Counted from the first letter of the stretch, positions 1-9,379 are shown. The stretch: DNA of 64,000 nt from Marine Group I thaumarchaeote (GCA_013390785.1 JACASW010000006.1:1-64000), one strand, 5' to 3'. Translations and numbers: made by a program. Notes: generated by a model from the letters alone, not told the origin.

Positions 1-55
1 TGTTCGTTATTTTCTGACCATCTTTTTTGCCATTTTTTATCAATTGCATTCCAAT
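1..55 (-). repeat. Inverted exact copy of the leuS 5' end
   Basis: Read on the minus strand, bases 55 to 1 match bases 4400-4454 (codons 4-22 of leuS) without a mismatch, and the match runs off the window edge, so its full length is unknown. The base just before the match differs (A here, G in leuS). The copy is joined in frame to the end of the channel gene that occupies 56-659. The match is direct observation. The likely cause, an inverted amplification or assembly chimera, is inference. Confidence 0.95.
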
Positions 56-659
56 TGTATTTCATTGCAATCAATCTTAAACCAGTAGTAATTACTATTC
101 CCGAAATAGTTGCAACGTAAAGTTGGTCGCTAAACATTAAAACAAAATAAAATACTAGAGCACCGATAAAACTTGCGCTAGCATAAAATTCCTTTACAAA
201 CACTATTGGAGTTTGATTCACAAATATGTCTCTAAGTATGCCTCCTCCTATGGCAGTAAGCATTCCCGCAAGAACTATGATGAGAATATTCATTCCAAAT
301 AAGTTGTATGCAAATGTGGCACCTATTACAGTAAAAACACCAAGGCCTATCGCATCAAATTTTAAGAAAAGATTCCAATGTTTACGTAGTCTAGAATGTA
401 AAAGAAATATAATAATTCCAGTAATTACTGTAATTACAACATATGACGGATCAATCAACGAATTTGGAAGTGATTTTCCTAATATTACATCACGAATAGT
501 ACCGCCTGCAACACCAGTGATTGTAGCCAAAATGATTATGCCCACGATGTCAGCTTTGTGTTCAATTGCTTTGAATGCACCCGTTACAGCAAACGCCATA
601 GTTCCAAAAAGATCTAAAATATAGATGAACATCTCTATTGGAGTTGAAAATTCAACCAA
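1..659 (-). CDS. TRIC-type / UPF0126 membrane protein (YicG-like cation channel), 3' end replaced
   Basis: The protein shows the two-repeat architecture of the trimeric intracellular cation channel family (UPF0126), each repeat carrying a glycine-rich signature: AGGTIRD near residue 46 and GGGILRD near residue 127. Hydrophobic helices fill the rest, so it is an inner-membrane protein expected to conduct monovalent cations. The start is taken as TTG at 659, about 25 nt after a TATA-like stretch near 684; ATG at 632 is the alternative. Family members usually end shortly after a motif like the KYNW seen here. In this copy the sequence from NW onward is leuS-derived (see the repeat at 1-55), and no stop is reached before the edge, so the true C-terminus cannot be seen. 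Confidence 0.8.
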   Translation of the reverse strand, partial: MVEFSTPIEMFIYILDLFGTMAFAVTGAFKAIEHKADIVGIIILATITGVAGGTIRDVILGKSLPNSLIDPSYVVITVITGIIIFLLHSRLRKHWNLFLKFDAIGLGVFTVIGATFAYNLFGMNILIIVLAGMLTAIGGGILRDIFVNQTPIVFVKEFYASASFIGALVFYFVLMFSDQLYVATISGIVITTGLRLIAMKYNWNAIDKKWQKRWSENNE

Positions 660-731
660 TACAATTACATCAATGATCTAGTAAATAACATTGAAGATAG
701 AATAGATCTAGACTTGATTATGTTATAGAAT

Positions 732-1040
732 TTAACCGAATAAGGATGAAAGGCCTTCCATTGCTGCTTCTTCTTTCTTGCCGTCTGCCGCTTCATCTTT
801 CTTTTCTGCTTTTTTGCCTTCTCCGCCTTCTGCTGCTGGTGCTGCTGCTGGAGCGGCTGCTGCAATCGGAGCGGCTTTTATTGCTTCCTCAATATCAACG
901 TCAGCCAAAGATGCTACAAGTGATTTTACTTTTGCCTCGTTTAACTCTGCGCCAGATGCTTTTACTATTGAAGTAACATTTTCTTCAGTAATCTCCTTCT
1001 TTAGCTTATGAAGCATTAATGCAGCGTAAACATATTCCAT
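732..1040 (-). CDS. rpl12: Large ribosomal subunit protein L12 (P1/P2-type stalk protein)
   Basis: A 102-residue archaeal acidic stalk protein that binds L10/P0 and recruits translation factors to the ribosome. It has the expected helical dimerisation domain at residues 1-60 (starts MEYVYAALML), an alanine-rich hinge with a charged Lys/Glu stretch at about 60-95, and the conserved factor-binding tail GLSSLFG. A TATA-like box lies at about 1055-1066, some 20 nt before the ATG. The usual upstream partners L11, L1 and L10 are not adjacent; the gene stands between a TRIC-type protein and a gene of unknown function. Confidence 0.95.
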   Translation of the reverse strand: MEYVYAALMLHKLKKEITEENVTSIVKASGAELNEAKVKSLVASLADVDIEEAIKAAPIAAAAPAAAPAAEGGEGKKAEKKDEAADGKKEEAAMEGLSSLFG

Positions 1041-1098
1041 TGTCCCATTTTTTGAAGTGGATAATATAAAACTATGGAGAATTATAGCAAATTAAAAT

Positions 1099-1611
1099 TT
1101 AATTTAGAATTTTCAAACTTCTGCAAACTGCGTAGAGTGTCCTCTTTAATGGCTTATCAAATAATGTATCCCTCCGCTGTTTTAGAATACGTTTTGCTTC
1201 GTCCCTCTCAGATCCAGGTGGAAGAGAAAGCACAGCATTTGTCAATTCAGATATGCCCTCACGAATCCATCCCTCTAAAGTTGCATATACTCTATTTGGA
1301 AGCTCAAGAACCTGTTCTTTATCCAGATCGACAATATCATTAAAGTTCTCATGCTCAATACGATAAATTAGCAAGTGAATACAATTATCAGGATTGGGAT
1401 TTTTTAAAATTTCCATAGCTCGTGAGCCTGCCTTACCCTGCTCAACTTTGTTCTTTAGCCCAACTGGATTAATTATAATTCCGTTAACTCCAATTCTTTT
1501 CCCATCAACACCAGTAACTGCACCAAAAATTATTTTGTTATATTTACCATCTGGTCGTCTAGCAAAAACAAAATCGCCTTCTTTAAGACCTTTTTTACCT
1601 AGTCCAAACAT
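1099..1611 (-). CDS. Conserved-looking protein of unknown function
   Basis: A 170-residue soluble protein that I do not recognise. The N-terminal half is rich in Gly and Val (GDFVFARRPDG, then VTGVDGKRIGVNGIIINPVG), suggesting a beta-rich domain. The C-terminal half is helical and charged, ending with several Arg/Lys residues. There is no signal peptide or membrane segment. It is followed 58 bp later by rpl12 in the same direction and is divergent from alaS, 77 bp away, so it may be co-transcribed with rpl12. Codon usage is like that of its neighbours. A link to translation is suggested only by position. Confidence 0.75.
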   Translation of the reverse strand: MFGLGKKGLKEGDFVFARRPDGKYNKIIFGAVTGVDGKRIGVNGIIINPVGLKNKVEQGKAGSRAMEILKNPNPDNCIHLLIYRIEHENFNDIVDLDKEQVLELPNRVYATLEGWIREGISELTNAVLSLPPGSERDEAKRILKQRRDTLFDKPLKRTLYAVCRSLKILN

Positions 1612-1657
1612 GAGCTAAATCTGAATGTATTCTATTTAATTTATTGCAATCGACAAT

Positions 1658-1667
1658 TCTTAATATC
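1658..1667 (+). promoter_or_regulatory. TATA-like box of the alaS-leuS operon
   Basis: The A/T-rich core CTTAATAT is centred about 26 nt before the ATG at 1689. This is the spacing expected for an archaeal promoter producing a leaderless or nearly leaderless mRNA, and it is the main reason to prefer ATG 1689 over the upstream in-frame TTG at 1644, which would put this box inside the gene. Confidence 0.5.
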
Positions 1668-1688
1668 GGTCAGCCGAAAGCATTTCAA

Positions 1689-4385
1689 ATGGATAAAAAA
1701 GAAATTCTTTCAAAGTTTTCTGCTGACCCTGAACGATATTACATGGTAAAATTATTTGATGATGAAAAATTTGAGCGTAAGTCATGCGCAACATGTAATC
1801 GATTCTATTGGACTATAGATGGAGATCGTATAAATTGCCCTGATCATTCTGATGATACATATTCATTTATTGGAAATCCTCCAACAAAAAAAAGATTTGA
1901 TTATACACAAGCATGGAAGGAAGTTGAATCATTTTTTGTAAAAAATGGGCATACATCTGTTAATAGATATCCTGTTGTTTGCAGATGGCGTGATGATCTA
2001 TATTTTACAATTGCATCAATTGTTGACTTTCAGAGAGTGATGGGAAGTAAAGTTGTATTTGAATTCCCTGCAAACCCACTTGTAGTTCCACAGACTTGCC
2101 TTAGATTCAAAGATTTAGAAAATGTTGGTGTTACTGGGCGACACTTTTCAAGCTTTTGTATGATTGGACAGCATAGCATTCCAAATTCTCATGGATATTG
2201 GAAAGATGAATGTGTTGATTTGGATTACAGATTACTTACAGAACAATTTGGAGTTGATAAAAAGGAAGTTGTCTTTGTGGAAGATGTTTGGGAAGGTGGT
2301 GGTTCATTTGGTTCTTCTTTAGAATTTTTTGTAAATGGATTGGAACTTGGTAATGCAGTGTTCACTGAATTTCAAGGTGATCTGTCCAATTACAAGACAT
2401 TAGATCAACAAATTATTGACATGGGTGCGGGCTTAGAGAGATTTGCTTGGCTTACAATGGGAACACCAACTGCGTATGATTGTTGCTTTGGACCTATTAC
2501 TAACAATCTACTACAGCAAGTAGGAATTGATGTAAACAACGAACTCCTGGAAACATACTTTACTAAAATTGCAAAGCACATGGAGCAATTTAGTAATTTA
2601 TCTGATGTTAGAAAAAATGCAATAAAATCATCTGGTCTTTCAGATGAACAGATAAATAAAATCATAACACCGCTTGAAGGAATTTATTTAATTGTTGATC
2701 ACATTAGAACGCTGATTTTTGCAATATCAGATGGTGCTTTGCCAAGCAATGTTGGTGGTGGATATAACCTTCGGATGATGCTTCGAAGAATTATATCTAC
2801 GATGGACAGATTGTCGCTAAAATTTGATATGAATGAAATGGTTGACACACAAATTGATTATCTTAAAAATACGTATCCTGAACTGGAAAAAACACGTGAA
2901 GATATCAAGACAATAATTGGAATTGAGTCAGGTAGATATGAAAATTCAAAATTAAGGATGGAAAAAATTGTAAGCAAATTAAATCAAAAGCCTACAGTTG
3001 ACGATTTGATTAGACTTTACGAATCTGATGGCGTAACGCCTGATTACCTAAAAGAAATGAATGTGATTTCTGATATTCCATCTACATTTTATAGCAAATT
3101 ATCTGAATTACACCAATCAAAGAAGCAAAAAGGACAAGAACAAGTCTCATTAGAAGGATTGCCAGAAACTGAACTTTTGTATTATGAAGATGATCCAAAG
3201 GAGTTTGATGCAAAGGTCATAAAATCATTTGACAAGTATGTGGTATTGAATAAAACATCATTTTACGCAAGAGGTGGAGGACAAGAACCGGATCATGGAA
3301 CCATTGAAAAATTTGAGGTTGTTGACGTAAACAAACATGGTAACGTAATTGTACATGAACTGAAAAATGGTATTCCAAAAGAAGGTAGTACTGTTTCATG
3401 TGTTGTTGATTCGAAAAGAAGAGATGGAATTACAAAAAATCACACAAGTACTCATATTCTTAATTCGTCCACCCGAAGTGTTTTAGGATCATGGGTTTGG
3501 CAACATTCTGCGTTTAAAGAGGAGGATCATGCGAGGCTAGACATTACACACCATTCCGCTTTAACTAATGATGAAATTACAAAAATTGAAAGTTTAGCTA
3601 ATTCCATAGTTGAGAAAAACATGTCTGTGACAATTGATAATTTTGACAGAGGAACTGCTGAACAAAAATATGGATTTAAAATATATCAGGGAGGAATTGT
3701 TCCGGTAAAATTAGTTAGAATTGTATCAATTGAGGATTTTGATATAGAAGCATGCGGTGGAACACATGTTAAGAAGACGGGTGAGATTGAACTAATAAAA
3801 ATTACAAGAACGAAAAGGATCCAAGACGGTGTAGTCAGAATTGAATTTGTTTCGGGAGGAACTGCTCTAGATTATACCAAACAACATGATGCCAACTTGA
3901 TAAAAAAATCAGCAGAACTAAAAGAAAAAACAGAATTAAAAGAAAAAAGACGCGAACAAAAACAAGAATTAAGAGAAAAATTCCCATTTTTGGTGGATGG
4001 TATAACACAAAGTAAAATTGGTACAAACACCGTGGATGAAATAATTGTTGATATGACAGATCCTGGAAAACCAAACTTTTGCTCTACAATGAGTGATCGA
4101 TATGATGAATTTTTTCACATTAGCTTGGGAGAAAAACTAATCGAAAAGGATCCATGGATGGTTTACTGTGGTGTTTTTGAAGATGGAGACAAAGTTAGAG
4201 CAATAATTTATTCAGGTGAGCAAGCTGGAAAGGAAAAAAAAGCAGGTGATATTGCAAAAACTATGTCTGAAATACTTGGAGGAGCTGGAGGTGGAAACCA
4301 AAGGTTTGCTCAAGGAGGTGGAAGAGACAAATCTAAAAAAAATGATGCGATAGAAAAGGCAAAAACAATGGTTTTGGAAGTGTAA
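1689..4385 (+). CDS. alaS: Alanyl-tRNA synthetase, archaeal type
   Basis: Charges tRNA-Ala in the cytosol; 898 residues, normal for archaeal AlaRS. The archaeal N-terminal extension carries a Cys-rich segment (CATCNRFYW, then NCPDH). The class II catalytic core follows. The editing/zinc module has HxxxH at about residues 585-589 and CGGTH at about 689-693. A C-terminal domain ends in a Gly-rich, DHHA1-like segment (ILGGAGGG). A further in-frame TTG at 1644 is rejected because the TATA-like box lies at 1658-1667. The stop codon is only 4 bp before leuS, so the two synthetases form an operon. Confidence 0.97.
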   Translation: MDKKEILSKFSADPERYYMVKLFDDEKFERKSCATCNRFYWTIDGDRINCPDHSDDTYSFIGNPPTKKRFDYTQAWKEVESFFVKNGHTSVNRYPVVCRWRDDLYFTIASIVDFQRVMGSKVVFEFPANPLVVPQTCLRFKDLENVGVTGRHFSSFCMIGQHSIPNSHGYWKDECVDLDYRLLTEQFGVDKKEVVFVEDVWEGGGSFGSSLEFFVNGLELGNAVFTEFQGDLSNYKTLDQQIIDMGAGLERFAWLTMGTPTAYDCCFGPITNNLLQQVGIDVNNELLETYFTKIAKHMEQFSNLSDVRKNAIKSSGLSDEQINKIITPLEGIYLIVDHIRTLIFAISDGALPSNVGGGYNLRMMLRRIISTMDRLSLKFDMNEMVDTQIDYLKNTYPELEKTREDIKTIIGIESGRYENSKLRMEKIVSKLNQKPTVDDLIRLYESDGVTPDYLKEMNVISDIPSTFYSKLSELHQSKKQKGQEQVSLEGLPETELLYYEDDPKEFDAKVIKSFDKYVVLNKTSFYARGGGQEPDHGTIEKFEVVDVNKHGNVIVHELKNGIPKEGSTVSCVVDSKRRDGITKNHTSTHILNSSTRSVLGSWVWQHSAFKEEDHARLDITHHSALTNDEITKIESLANSIVEKNMSVTIDNFDRGTAEQKYGFKIYQGGIVPVKLVRIVSIEDFDIEACGGTHVKKTGEIELIKITRTKRIQDGVVRIEFVSGGTALDYTKQHDANLIKKSAELKEKTELKEKRREQKQELREKFPFLVDGITQSKIGTNTVDEIIVDMTDPGKPNFCSTMSDRYDEFFHISLGEKLIEKDPWMVYCGVFEDGDKVRAIIYSGEQAGKEKKAGDIAKTMSEILGGAGGGNQRFAQGGGRDKSKKNDAIEKAKTMVLEV

Positions 4386-4389
4386 AATT

Positions 4390-7278
4390 ATGGAAATAGA
4401 TTGGAATGCAATTGATAAAAAATGGCAAAAAAGATGGTCAGAAAATAACGAACATGAAACTGATTCTAACAATAAAGAAAAAAAATTCGTAACTGTAGCA
4501 TATCCTTATCCAAACTCACCTCAGCACATAGGACATGGTAGAACATACACCATTGCAGACGTTCATTCCAGATATTTGAGAATGAAAGGATTTAATGTGT
4601 TATTTCCAATGGGATTTCACTACACTGGTACACCCATTCTTGGCATGGCAAAAAGAGTAGAAGCGAACGATGCAGAATTAATTGAAGGATTCAAAACGTT
4701 ATACAACGTTCCTGAAGATAAAATTAAGGAATTTGTGGAGCCTGTAAAGATTGCTGATTATTTTCATGAAGAGATTAAATCAGGTATGATTGAGATGGGC
4801 TACTCTATTGATTGGAGAAGAGAATTTACTACAATTGATCCTGCTTACCAAAAATTCATAGAGTGGCAATTTAGAAATCTAAAAGAAAAAAATCTAATTG
4901 TGCAAGGTTCACATCCTGTTGGATGGTGTCCAAAGGATCAAAATCCAGTTTCACAGCATGACACACTTGGAGATGTAGAGCCTGATTTCACGGAATATAT
5001 TGTCATTAAATTTGATTTGAATGGAGTAAAAATTCCTGTCGCTACATTAAGACCTGAAACATTGTTTGGAGTAACAAATATCTGGATAAATCCTCAAGTT
5101 ATGTATCAAAAAATCAAAGTGAATGATGAAATTTGGATCACTAGTCCAGAATGTGCACGGAAACTAGAGTTCCTAGAAAAAAAAATTGAAGTGATAGAAG
5201 ATGTTTTGGGAAGTGACTTTGTTGGTCAAAGTGCTAAAGCTCCACATAGTTCTGACTCGGTGTTGATTTTACCAGCCAGTTTTGTAAAAAGTGATAATGG
5301 GACAGGAATTGTGATGTCTGTTCCTGCACATGCACCATTTGATTACCAGGCTCTATTAGATTCCAAATCTGGAAAAAATAAATCAATAAACAGTGATCTT
5401 CTAAAGAATATCCAAAATATTGAACCAATTTCTATGATAAATACAGAAGGTCTTGGTAACATACCTGCAAAAGATATTGTAGAAAAGATGGGAATTTTAC
5501 ACCAAGATGACCCAAAGCTAGAAGAGGCCACAAAAGAGATCTATTCAAAAGAATTCTATGAGGGAATTTTGGGTGATAACACAAAGCAATTTGCAGGAAA
5601 AAAAATTTCTGAAGCAAAAGATGAGATTAAAGAATGGATTACAAAAATTGGAAGTGCTGATATTCTATTAGAATTAACAAATTCGCCAGTAAAATGTCGT
5701 TGTGGAACTGAATGCGTTGTGAAATTATTGAGTAATCAATGGTTTTTAGATTATTCAAACAAAGACTGGAAACAGAAGGCTCATAGCTGCTTTGAGGGAA
5801 TGAATATTCTTCCTAATGAAATACGTTCTGAGTTTGATAAAGTTCTTGATTGGCTTAGAGAAAGAGCTTGTGCAAGGCAGCATGGATTAGGAACGAAAGT
5901 TCCATGGGATAAGGAATGGTTAGTTGAAAGTTTAGCTGATTCTGTTATTTACATGGCATTCTATATCATCTCGAAATATGTTAACAAAAAAGAAATTAAT
6001 GGGAATGATCTAACTGACGAATTTTTTGATTATGTTTTTTATGGAAAAAAAAATTCAGGAGAAATTGCAAATAAAATAAACATTACAAAAGAAAAATTAG
6101 AAGAAATTCGAAATGAATTCCTGTACTTTTATCCAGTTGATTCTAGACACTCTGGTAGGGATTTGGTTCCAAATCATCTAACATTTTTTGTTTTAAATCA
6201 TGTCGCGCTTTTTCCCGAGGAAAATTGGCCACAAGAGATTGTTGTCAATGGTTCAGTACTAATGGCAGGAAAGAAAATGTCAAAGTCAATGGGAAATATT
6301 ATTCCGCTAAGAGATGCAGTAAGAAAACATGGTGCTGATCCAATACGTCTAACAATTTTAATTTCTGCAGAATTATTACAAGATGCTGATTTTAATGTTG
6401 AAGCAATTAATGGAATTAAAAACAAACTTGAATCCATGTATGAAAATTCTACCAAAACTAAAGCGGAAGAAATTCCAGAACTAGAACCGGAAGACAAATG
6501 GATACTTAGTATGTTACAAAATTTAGCCCTTAATGTAAGTCAATCAATGGATAAGATTAGGTTTAGAGAAGCATTGCACCACATTTTGTATGATTTTGAT
6601 TCTGAACTGCAATGGTACCTTAAAAGAACAAAATCAAAACAAAGAACAAATATTTCTGGAATTCTTCACAAAATTTTGTCGTCTAGAGTTTTAATGCTCT
6701 CACCTTTTGCCCCACATATAGCAGAAGAAATATGGAAAAAATTGGGCAATTCAGAATTAGCTTCAAAATCAGCATGGCCTTCATCTATTGGAATAGAAAT
6801 TGATTCAAAATCAATTCAAACTGAAACGTTGCTAAAATCAATTATTGATGACATTAACAATATTCTAAGAGTAACCAAAATTTCGCCAAAAAAAATTACA
6901 ATTTACACCGCAGAACAATGGAAATCTAAAGCCTATAATTCAATTCTTAAAAATGTGTTAGATGGTCAAACGAACATAGGTACAATCATAAAATCATTAA
7001 TTGCAAATAAGGAAACAGAACAAATCAAAAAAGATCCTGATTTTGTAAAAAAAACACTCAAAGATATTCTATCTGAACCTGTTGAACTAAGAAATGGAAG
7101 AATGAATATTGGTCAAATTGATGAAAAGGAAATCATCAGTTCAGAATTATCATCACTTGTAAAAAATGACTATGATGTTGAACTAGGTGTTTTTTCCGAA
7201 TCAGACTCTGAAAAATATGATCCTAAAAATAAGGCAAAAGCCGCTAGGCCCTTCAAGCCAGCAATACTAATCGAATAG
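4390..7278 (+). CDS. leuS: Leucyl-tRNA synthetase, archaeal type
   Basis: A class Ia synthetase of 962 residues, full length for archaeal LeuRS. HIGH occurs at residues 46-49, and KMSKS at about 629-633. A CP1 editing insertion lies between them, including the threonine-rich LRPETLFG region that hydrolyses mischarged tRNA. An anticodon-binding domain and an archaeal-type C-terminal extension follow. It starts 4 bp after alaS and is probably co-transcribed. The first codons (4400-4454) reappear inverted at the left edge of the window, which affects interpretation of that edge rather than of this gene. Confidence 0.97.
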   Translation: MEIDWNAIDKKWQKRWSENNEHETDSNNKEKKFVTVAYPYPNSPQHIGHGRTYTIADVHSRYLRMKGFNVLFPMGFHYTGTPILGMAKRVEANDAELIEGFKTLYNVPEDKIKEFVEPVKIADYFHEEIKSGMIEMGYSIDWRREFTTIDPAYQKFIEWQFRNLKEKNLIVQGSHPVGWCPKDQNPVSQHDTLGDVEPDFTEYIVIKFDLNGVKIPVATLRPETLFGVTNIWINPQVMYQKIKVNDEIWITSPECARKLEFLEKKIEVIEDVLGSDFVGQSAKAPHSSDSVLILPASFVKSDNGTGIVMSVPAHAPFDYQALLDSKSGKNKSINSDLLKNIQNIEPISMINTEGLGNIPAKDIVEKMGILHQDDPKLEEATKEIYSKEFYEGILGDNTKQFAGKKISEAKDEIKEWITKIGSADILLELTNSPVKCRCGTECVVKLLSNQWFLDYSNKDWKQKAHSCFEGMNILPNEIRSEFDKVLDWLRERACARQHGLGTKVPWDKEWLVESLADSVIYMAFYIISKYVNKKEINGNDLTDEFFDYVFYGKKNSGEIANKINITKEKLEEIRNEFLYFYPVDSRHSGRDLVPNHLTFFVLNHVALFPEENWPQEIVVNGSVLMAGKKMSKSMGNIIPLRDAVRKHGADPIRLTILISAELLQDADFNVEAINGIKNKLESMYENSTKTKAEEIPELEPEDKWILSMLQNLALNVSQSMDKIRFREALHHILYDFDSELQWYLKRTKSKQRTNISGILHKILSSRVLMLSPFAPHIAEEIWKKLGNSELASKSAWPSSIGIEIDSKSIQTETLLKSIIDDINNILRVTKISPKKITIYTAEQWKSKAYNSILKNVLDGQTNIGTIIKSLIANKETEQIKKDPDFVKKTLKDILSEPVELRNGRMNIGQIDEKEIISSELSSLVKNDYDVELGVFSESDSEKYDPKNKAKAARPFKPAILIE
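4400..4454 (+). repeat. Source arm of the 55-bp inverted repeat inside leuS
   Basis: This stretch of leuS (codons 4-22) is identical to the reverse complement of bases 1-55. The two arms are separated by about 4.3 kb in inverted orientation. At least 55 bp match and the true length is unknown, because the other arm reaches the window edge. This copy is the genuine one: it sits in a complete, family-typical LeuRS N-terminus. Confidence 0.95.
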
Positions 7279-7316
7279 AGATAGTATTTATTTTGTTAAA
7301 ATTAGTTTGATTTAGA

Positions 7317-8327
7317 ATGAAAATTGCTGTTATGGGAATGGGAGTAGCGGGCAGTTATCTAGTTTCTAGATTGAAAAATGACCATGATGTGATAGGTTTT
7401 GAAAGAATGGATGAGATTAAGCATGACTCAATTTGTGCGTGGGGATCCATCAAATCTACTATGGTAGATTTATGCAAGAAATCAGGAATTGATTTTGAAA
7501 AATATGTTGTGCATGATGGTAAAAAAATGCATGTTGATATGAATAACCAAGAAAGATTTCAGATTGGATTACATGGACTCTGTACATATGAAAAGTTAAG
7601 TTTGATTAAGGATTTCATCAAGGATTCTGAAGTTCATTTTGGAGTAAATAAAAAACTAGAGGAATTAGAATCAGAATTTGACATTATAGTTGACTGCACA
7701 GGATTTCACCGAATTTATTTACCAAAATTAGAACAGGATTTTTGTCTACCTACATATGAATACAAAATTGAATATGAAAATGGAGTGCCATTTGATGACT
7801 TTTACATAAAACCATTTCCTCATATGTCAGGTTACTTTTGGTATTTTCCTATGGGTAAAAACCTTGCACATATTGGTGCAGGTGATTATAACAAACAACA
7901 TGTAGAAGAAACTAACAAATTCTTTAAGAAGTATGGAGGTAAGGTAACAAAAACTGTAGGTCGTCCCATAAGACTTGCTACGCCAAATATGTGTAAACCA
8001 TTTTACAAAGGAAAAGTTGTTGGAGTAGGTGAATCTATAGGAACAGTCTATCCTTTACTGGGCGAAGGAATTATTCCAAGTATGATGTGTGCAGACATTT
8101 TTGTTAAAAATCTTGGTGATAATGAAAGTTATGAAAAAGAAGTTGATGAATATTTCAAGATTTACGGAAAAGTTTTCAATTTTATAAGAACTAAATTACA
8201 CAATAAATTCAATCTATTAAGAATGATGCCTGATCTTCTTTCTATATTTAGATATATGAAAAAGAATGAAGAAAGATTTGGAATGGAAATTAATATGCGC
8301 GACTTGATGAAAGTTGCTAAAGCTTAA
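7317..8327 (+). CDS. Geranylgeranyl reductase family FAD-dependent oxidoreductase
   Basis: A 336-residue flavoprotein with an N-terminal dinucleotide-binding motif (GMGVAG, residues 7-12), a DCTG segment typical of the second FAD contact, and a YFWYFPMGK-type stretch around residue 180 characteristic of geranylgeranyl reductases. In archaea such enzymes saturate the isoprenoid chains of membrane lipids; the exact substrate here is inferred from the family only. A TATA-like box (TATTTATT) about 27 nt before the ATG suggests leaderless transcription. It converges with, and overlaps by 4 bp, the YkgJ-type gene on the other strand. Confidence 0.8.
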   Translation: MKIAVMGMGVAGSYLVSRLKNDHDVIGFERMDEIKHDSICAWGSIKSTMVDLCKKSGIDFEKYVVHDGKKMHVDMNNQERFQIGLHGLCTYEKLSLIKDFIKDSEVHFGVNKKLEELESEFDIIVDCTGFHRIYLPKLEQDFCLPTYEYKIEYENGVPFDDFYIKPFPHMSGYFWYFPMGKNLAHIGAGDYNKQHVEETNKFFKKYGGKVTKTVGRPIRLATPNMCKPFYKGKVVGVGESIGTVYPLLGEGIIPSMMCADIFVKNLGDNESYEKEVDEYFKIYGKVFNFIRTKLHNKFNLLRMMPDLLSIFRYMKKNEERFGMEINMRDLMKVAKA

Positions 8328-9028
8328 CCTAAACTTATTGAACCTAGTCCTTCACGCATAGTTCCGCTAGACTTTATGTTATAATCATGTATTATTACAG
8401 AATATTCTTGTAAAATTTCTTTCATGGAATCAATTGAATCATCAAGGTAAAAACCTGGACAGTCTCCAGTAAACTGAAAAGTAGCATGAACTCTCGCATT
8501 GCCTTTATCATTTTGCAGCCATGTTGAAAATGGATATAGATAACAAACTCCAGGTCTAGTTGGGTGAATGCCACAAGCGCCTTCTTCATCTAGAAATCTG
8601 CATTTGATGTGAGTACCATCATCTGCTTCTGTTTCATCCTCCTTTCGTTTCAAATTAATACTGGTTAACGTAGTAGAACCACCTCCAGGACTTGGTTCCT
8701 GCCAAGTTGCTATCACTGTTTCATTTTTTATGAAATCAGATGTTTTTTGATATTTCATTCCAGTCCCAATTGTTATCAAATCATCAGAAGTTAAAGGAAG
8801 TCTACCTTGCCTTGTACAACAATTTGAACAGTCTGGCCAATAACATTTCCAAAGAATAAATTTTTTTATTTTAGTTAAAAATGGGATATGGAATACAACA
8901 TCATCTATTTTTATAGAATTTTCAGAAACATCATCACGTTTTCCTAAATGAAAATCTTTTATTATTGGCTCTATATCCCAGTCCTTTTCTAAAAGTTCTA
9001 ATGATTCTGCAATCTCATTATGGGACAC
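8324..9028 (-). CDS. YkgJ-family cysteine-rich metal-binding protein
   Basis: A 234-residue protein with the CxxCC hallmark of the YkgJ / UPF0153 family (CYWPDCSNCC near residue 66) and later cysteines in CRFLDEEGACGIHPTRPGVC. The family is predicted to bind an Fe-S cluster or zinc; its biochemical role is largely unknown. The start codon is GTG at 9028. The gene is divergent from a small winged-helix protein only 30 bp away, so the two promoters overlap. Its 3' end overlaps the preceding flavoprotein gene by 4 bp. Confidence 0.8.
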   Translation of the reverse strand: MSHNEIAESLELLEKDWDIEPIIKDFHLGKRDDVSENSIKIDDVVFHIPFLTKIKKFILWKCYWPDCSNCCTRQGRLPLTSDDLITIGTGMKYQKTSDFIKNETVIATWQEPSPGGGSTTLTSINLKRKEDETEADDGTHIKCRFLDEEGACGIHPTRPGVCYLYPFSTWLQNDKGNARVHATFQFTGDCPGFYLDDSIDSMKEILQEYSVIIHDYNIKSSGTMREGLGSISLG

Positions 9029-9058
9029 GAATTATAATAGTGTAAAATCATATTATTA

Positions 9059-9379
9059 ATGTTGAGTGAAAAAGGCAAGTATGCCACAGCGACACAAAAT
9101 AGAAGAACGGTTTGGGAAAAAATTATTTGGCCATTAATTTTAGAAATTGATGACGTAACATTCAGTATAAAACAGTATCAAAAAAAACGTGATGAAATAA
9201 TACAAAAAAACAACTTAAAAATTTCAGACATATCAAGAGGACTAGCATCGTTATTGCAGAAAGGAATTATTATCAAAGAGAATAATATGTATTCAATTCA
9301 TTACAGATTAATCGCATATATGAGAGTAAAAGCATATTGTGATTATCCTACTGCCATTAATGAGTCAAGAATGATATAA
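9059..9379 (+). CDS. Small winged-helix-like protein, function unknown
   Basis: A 106-residue protein whose middle part looks like a winged-helix DNA-binding fold: helices around KQYQKKRDEI and ISDISRGLASLLQKG, followed by a short beta hairpin (IIIKENNMYSIHYR). No other domain is present. It may be a transcriptional regulator; the assignment rests on predicted secondary structure and the xxLLxKG pattern, not on a named family. The ATG lies about 25 nt after an A/T box (near 9034) in the 30-bp gap shared with the divergent YkgJ-type gene. Confidence 0.65.
   Translation: MLSEKGKYATATQNRRTVWEKIIWPLILEIDDVTFSIKQYQKKRDEIIQKNNLKISDISRGLASLLQKGIIIKENNMYSIHYRLIAYMRVKAYCDYPTAINESRMI

Noticed and set aside
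226-624. A 132-codon frame on the plus strand at the left edge
   Set aside because: It is the shadow of the TRIC-type gene on the other strand, which has clear family motifs.
746-976. Leucine-rich frames overlapping rpl12 on the plus strand
   Set aside because: They arise from the Ala/Lys-rich hinge of L12 read in the opposite direction; no promoter or conserved domain.
1644-1688. Upstream TTG start for alaS, adding 15 residues
   Set aside because: It would put the TATA-like box inside the coding region, and the added residues do not look like the family N-terminus.
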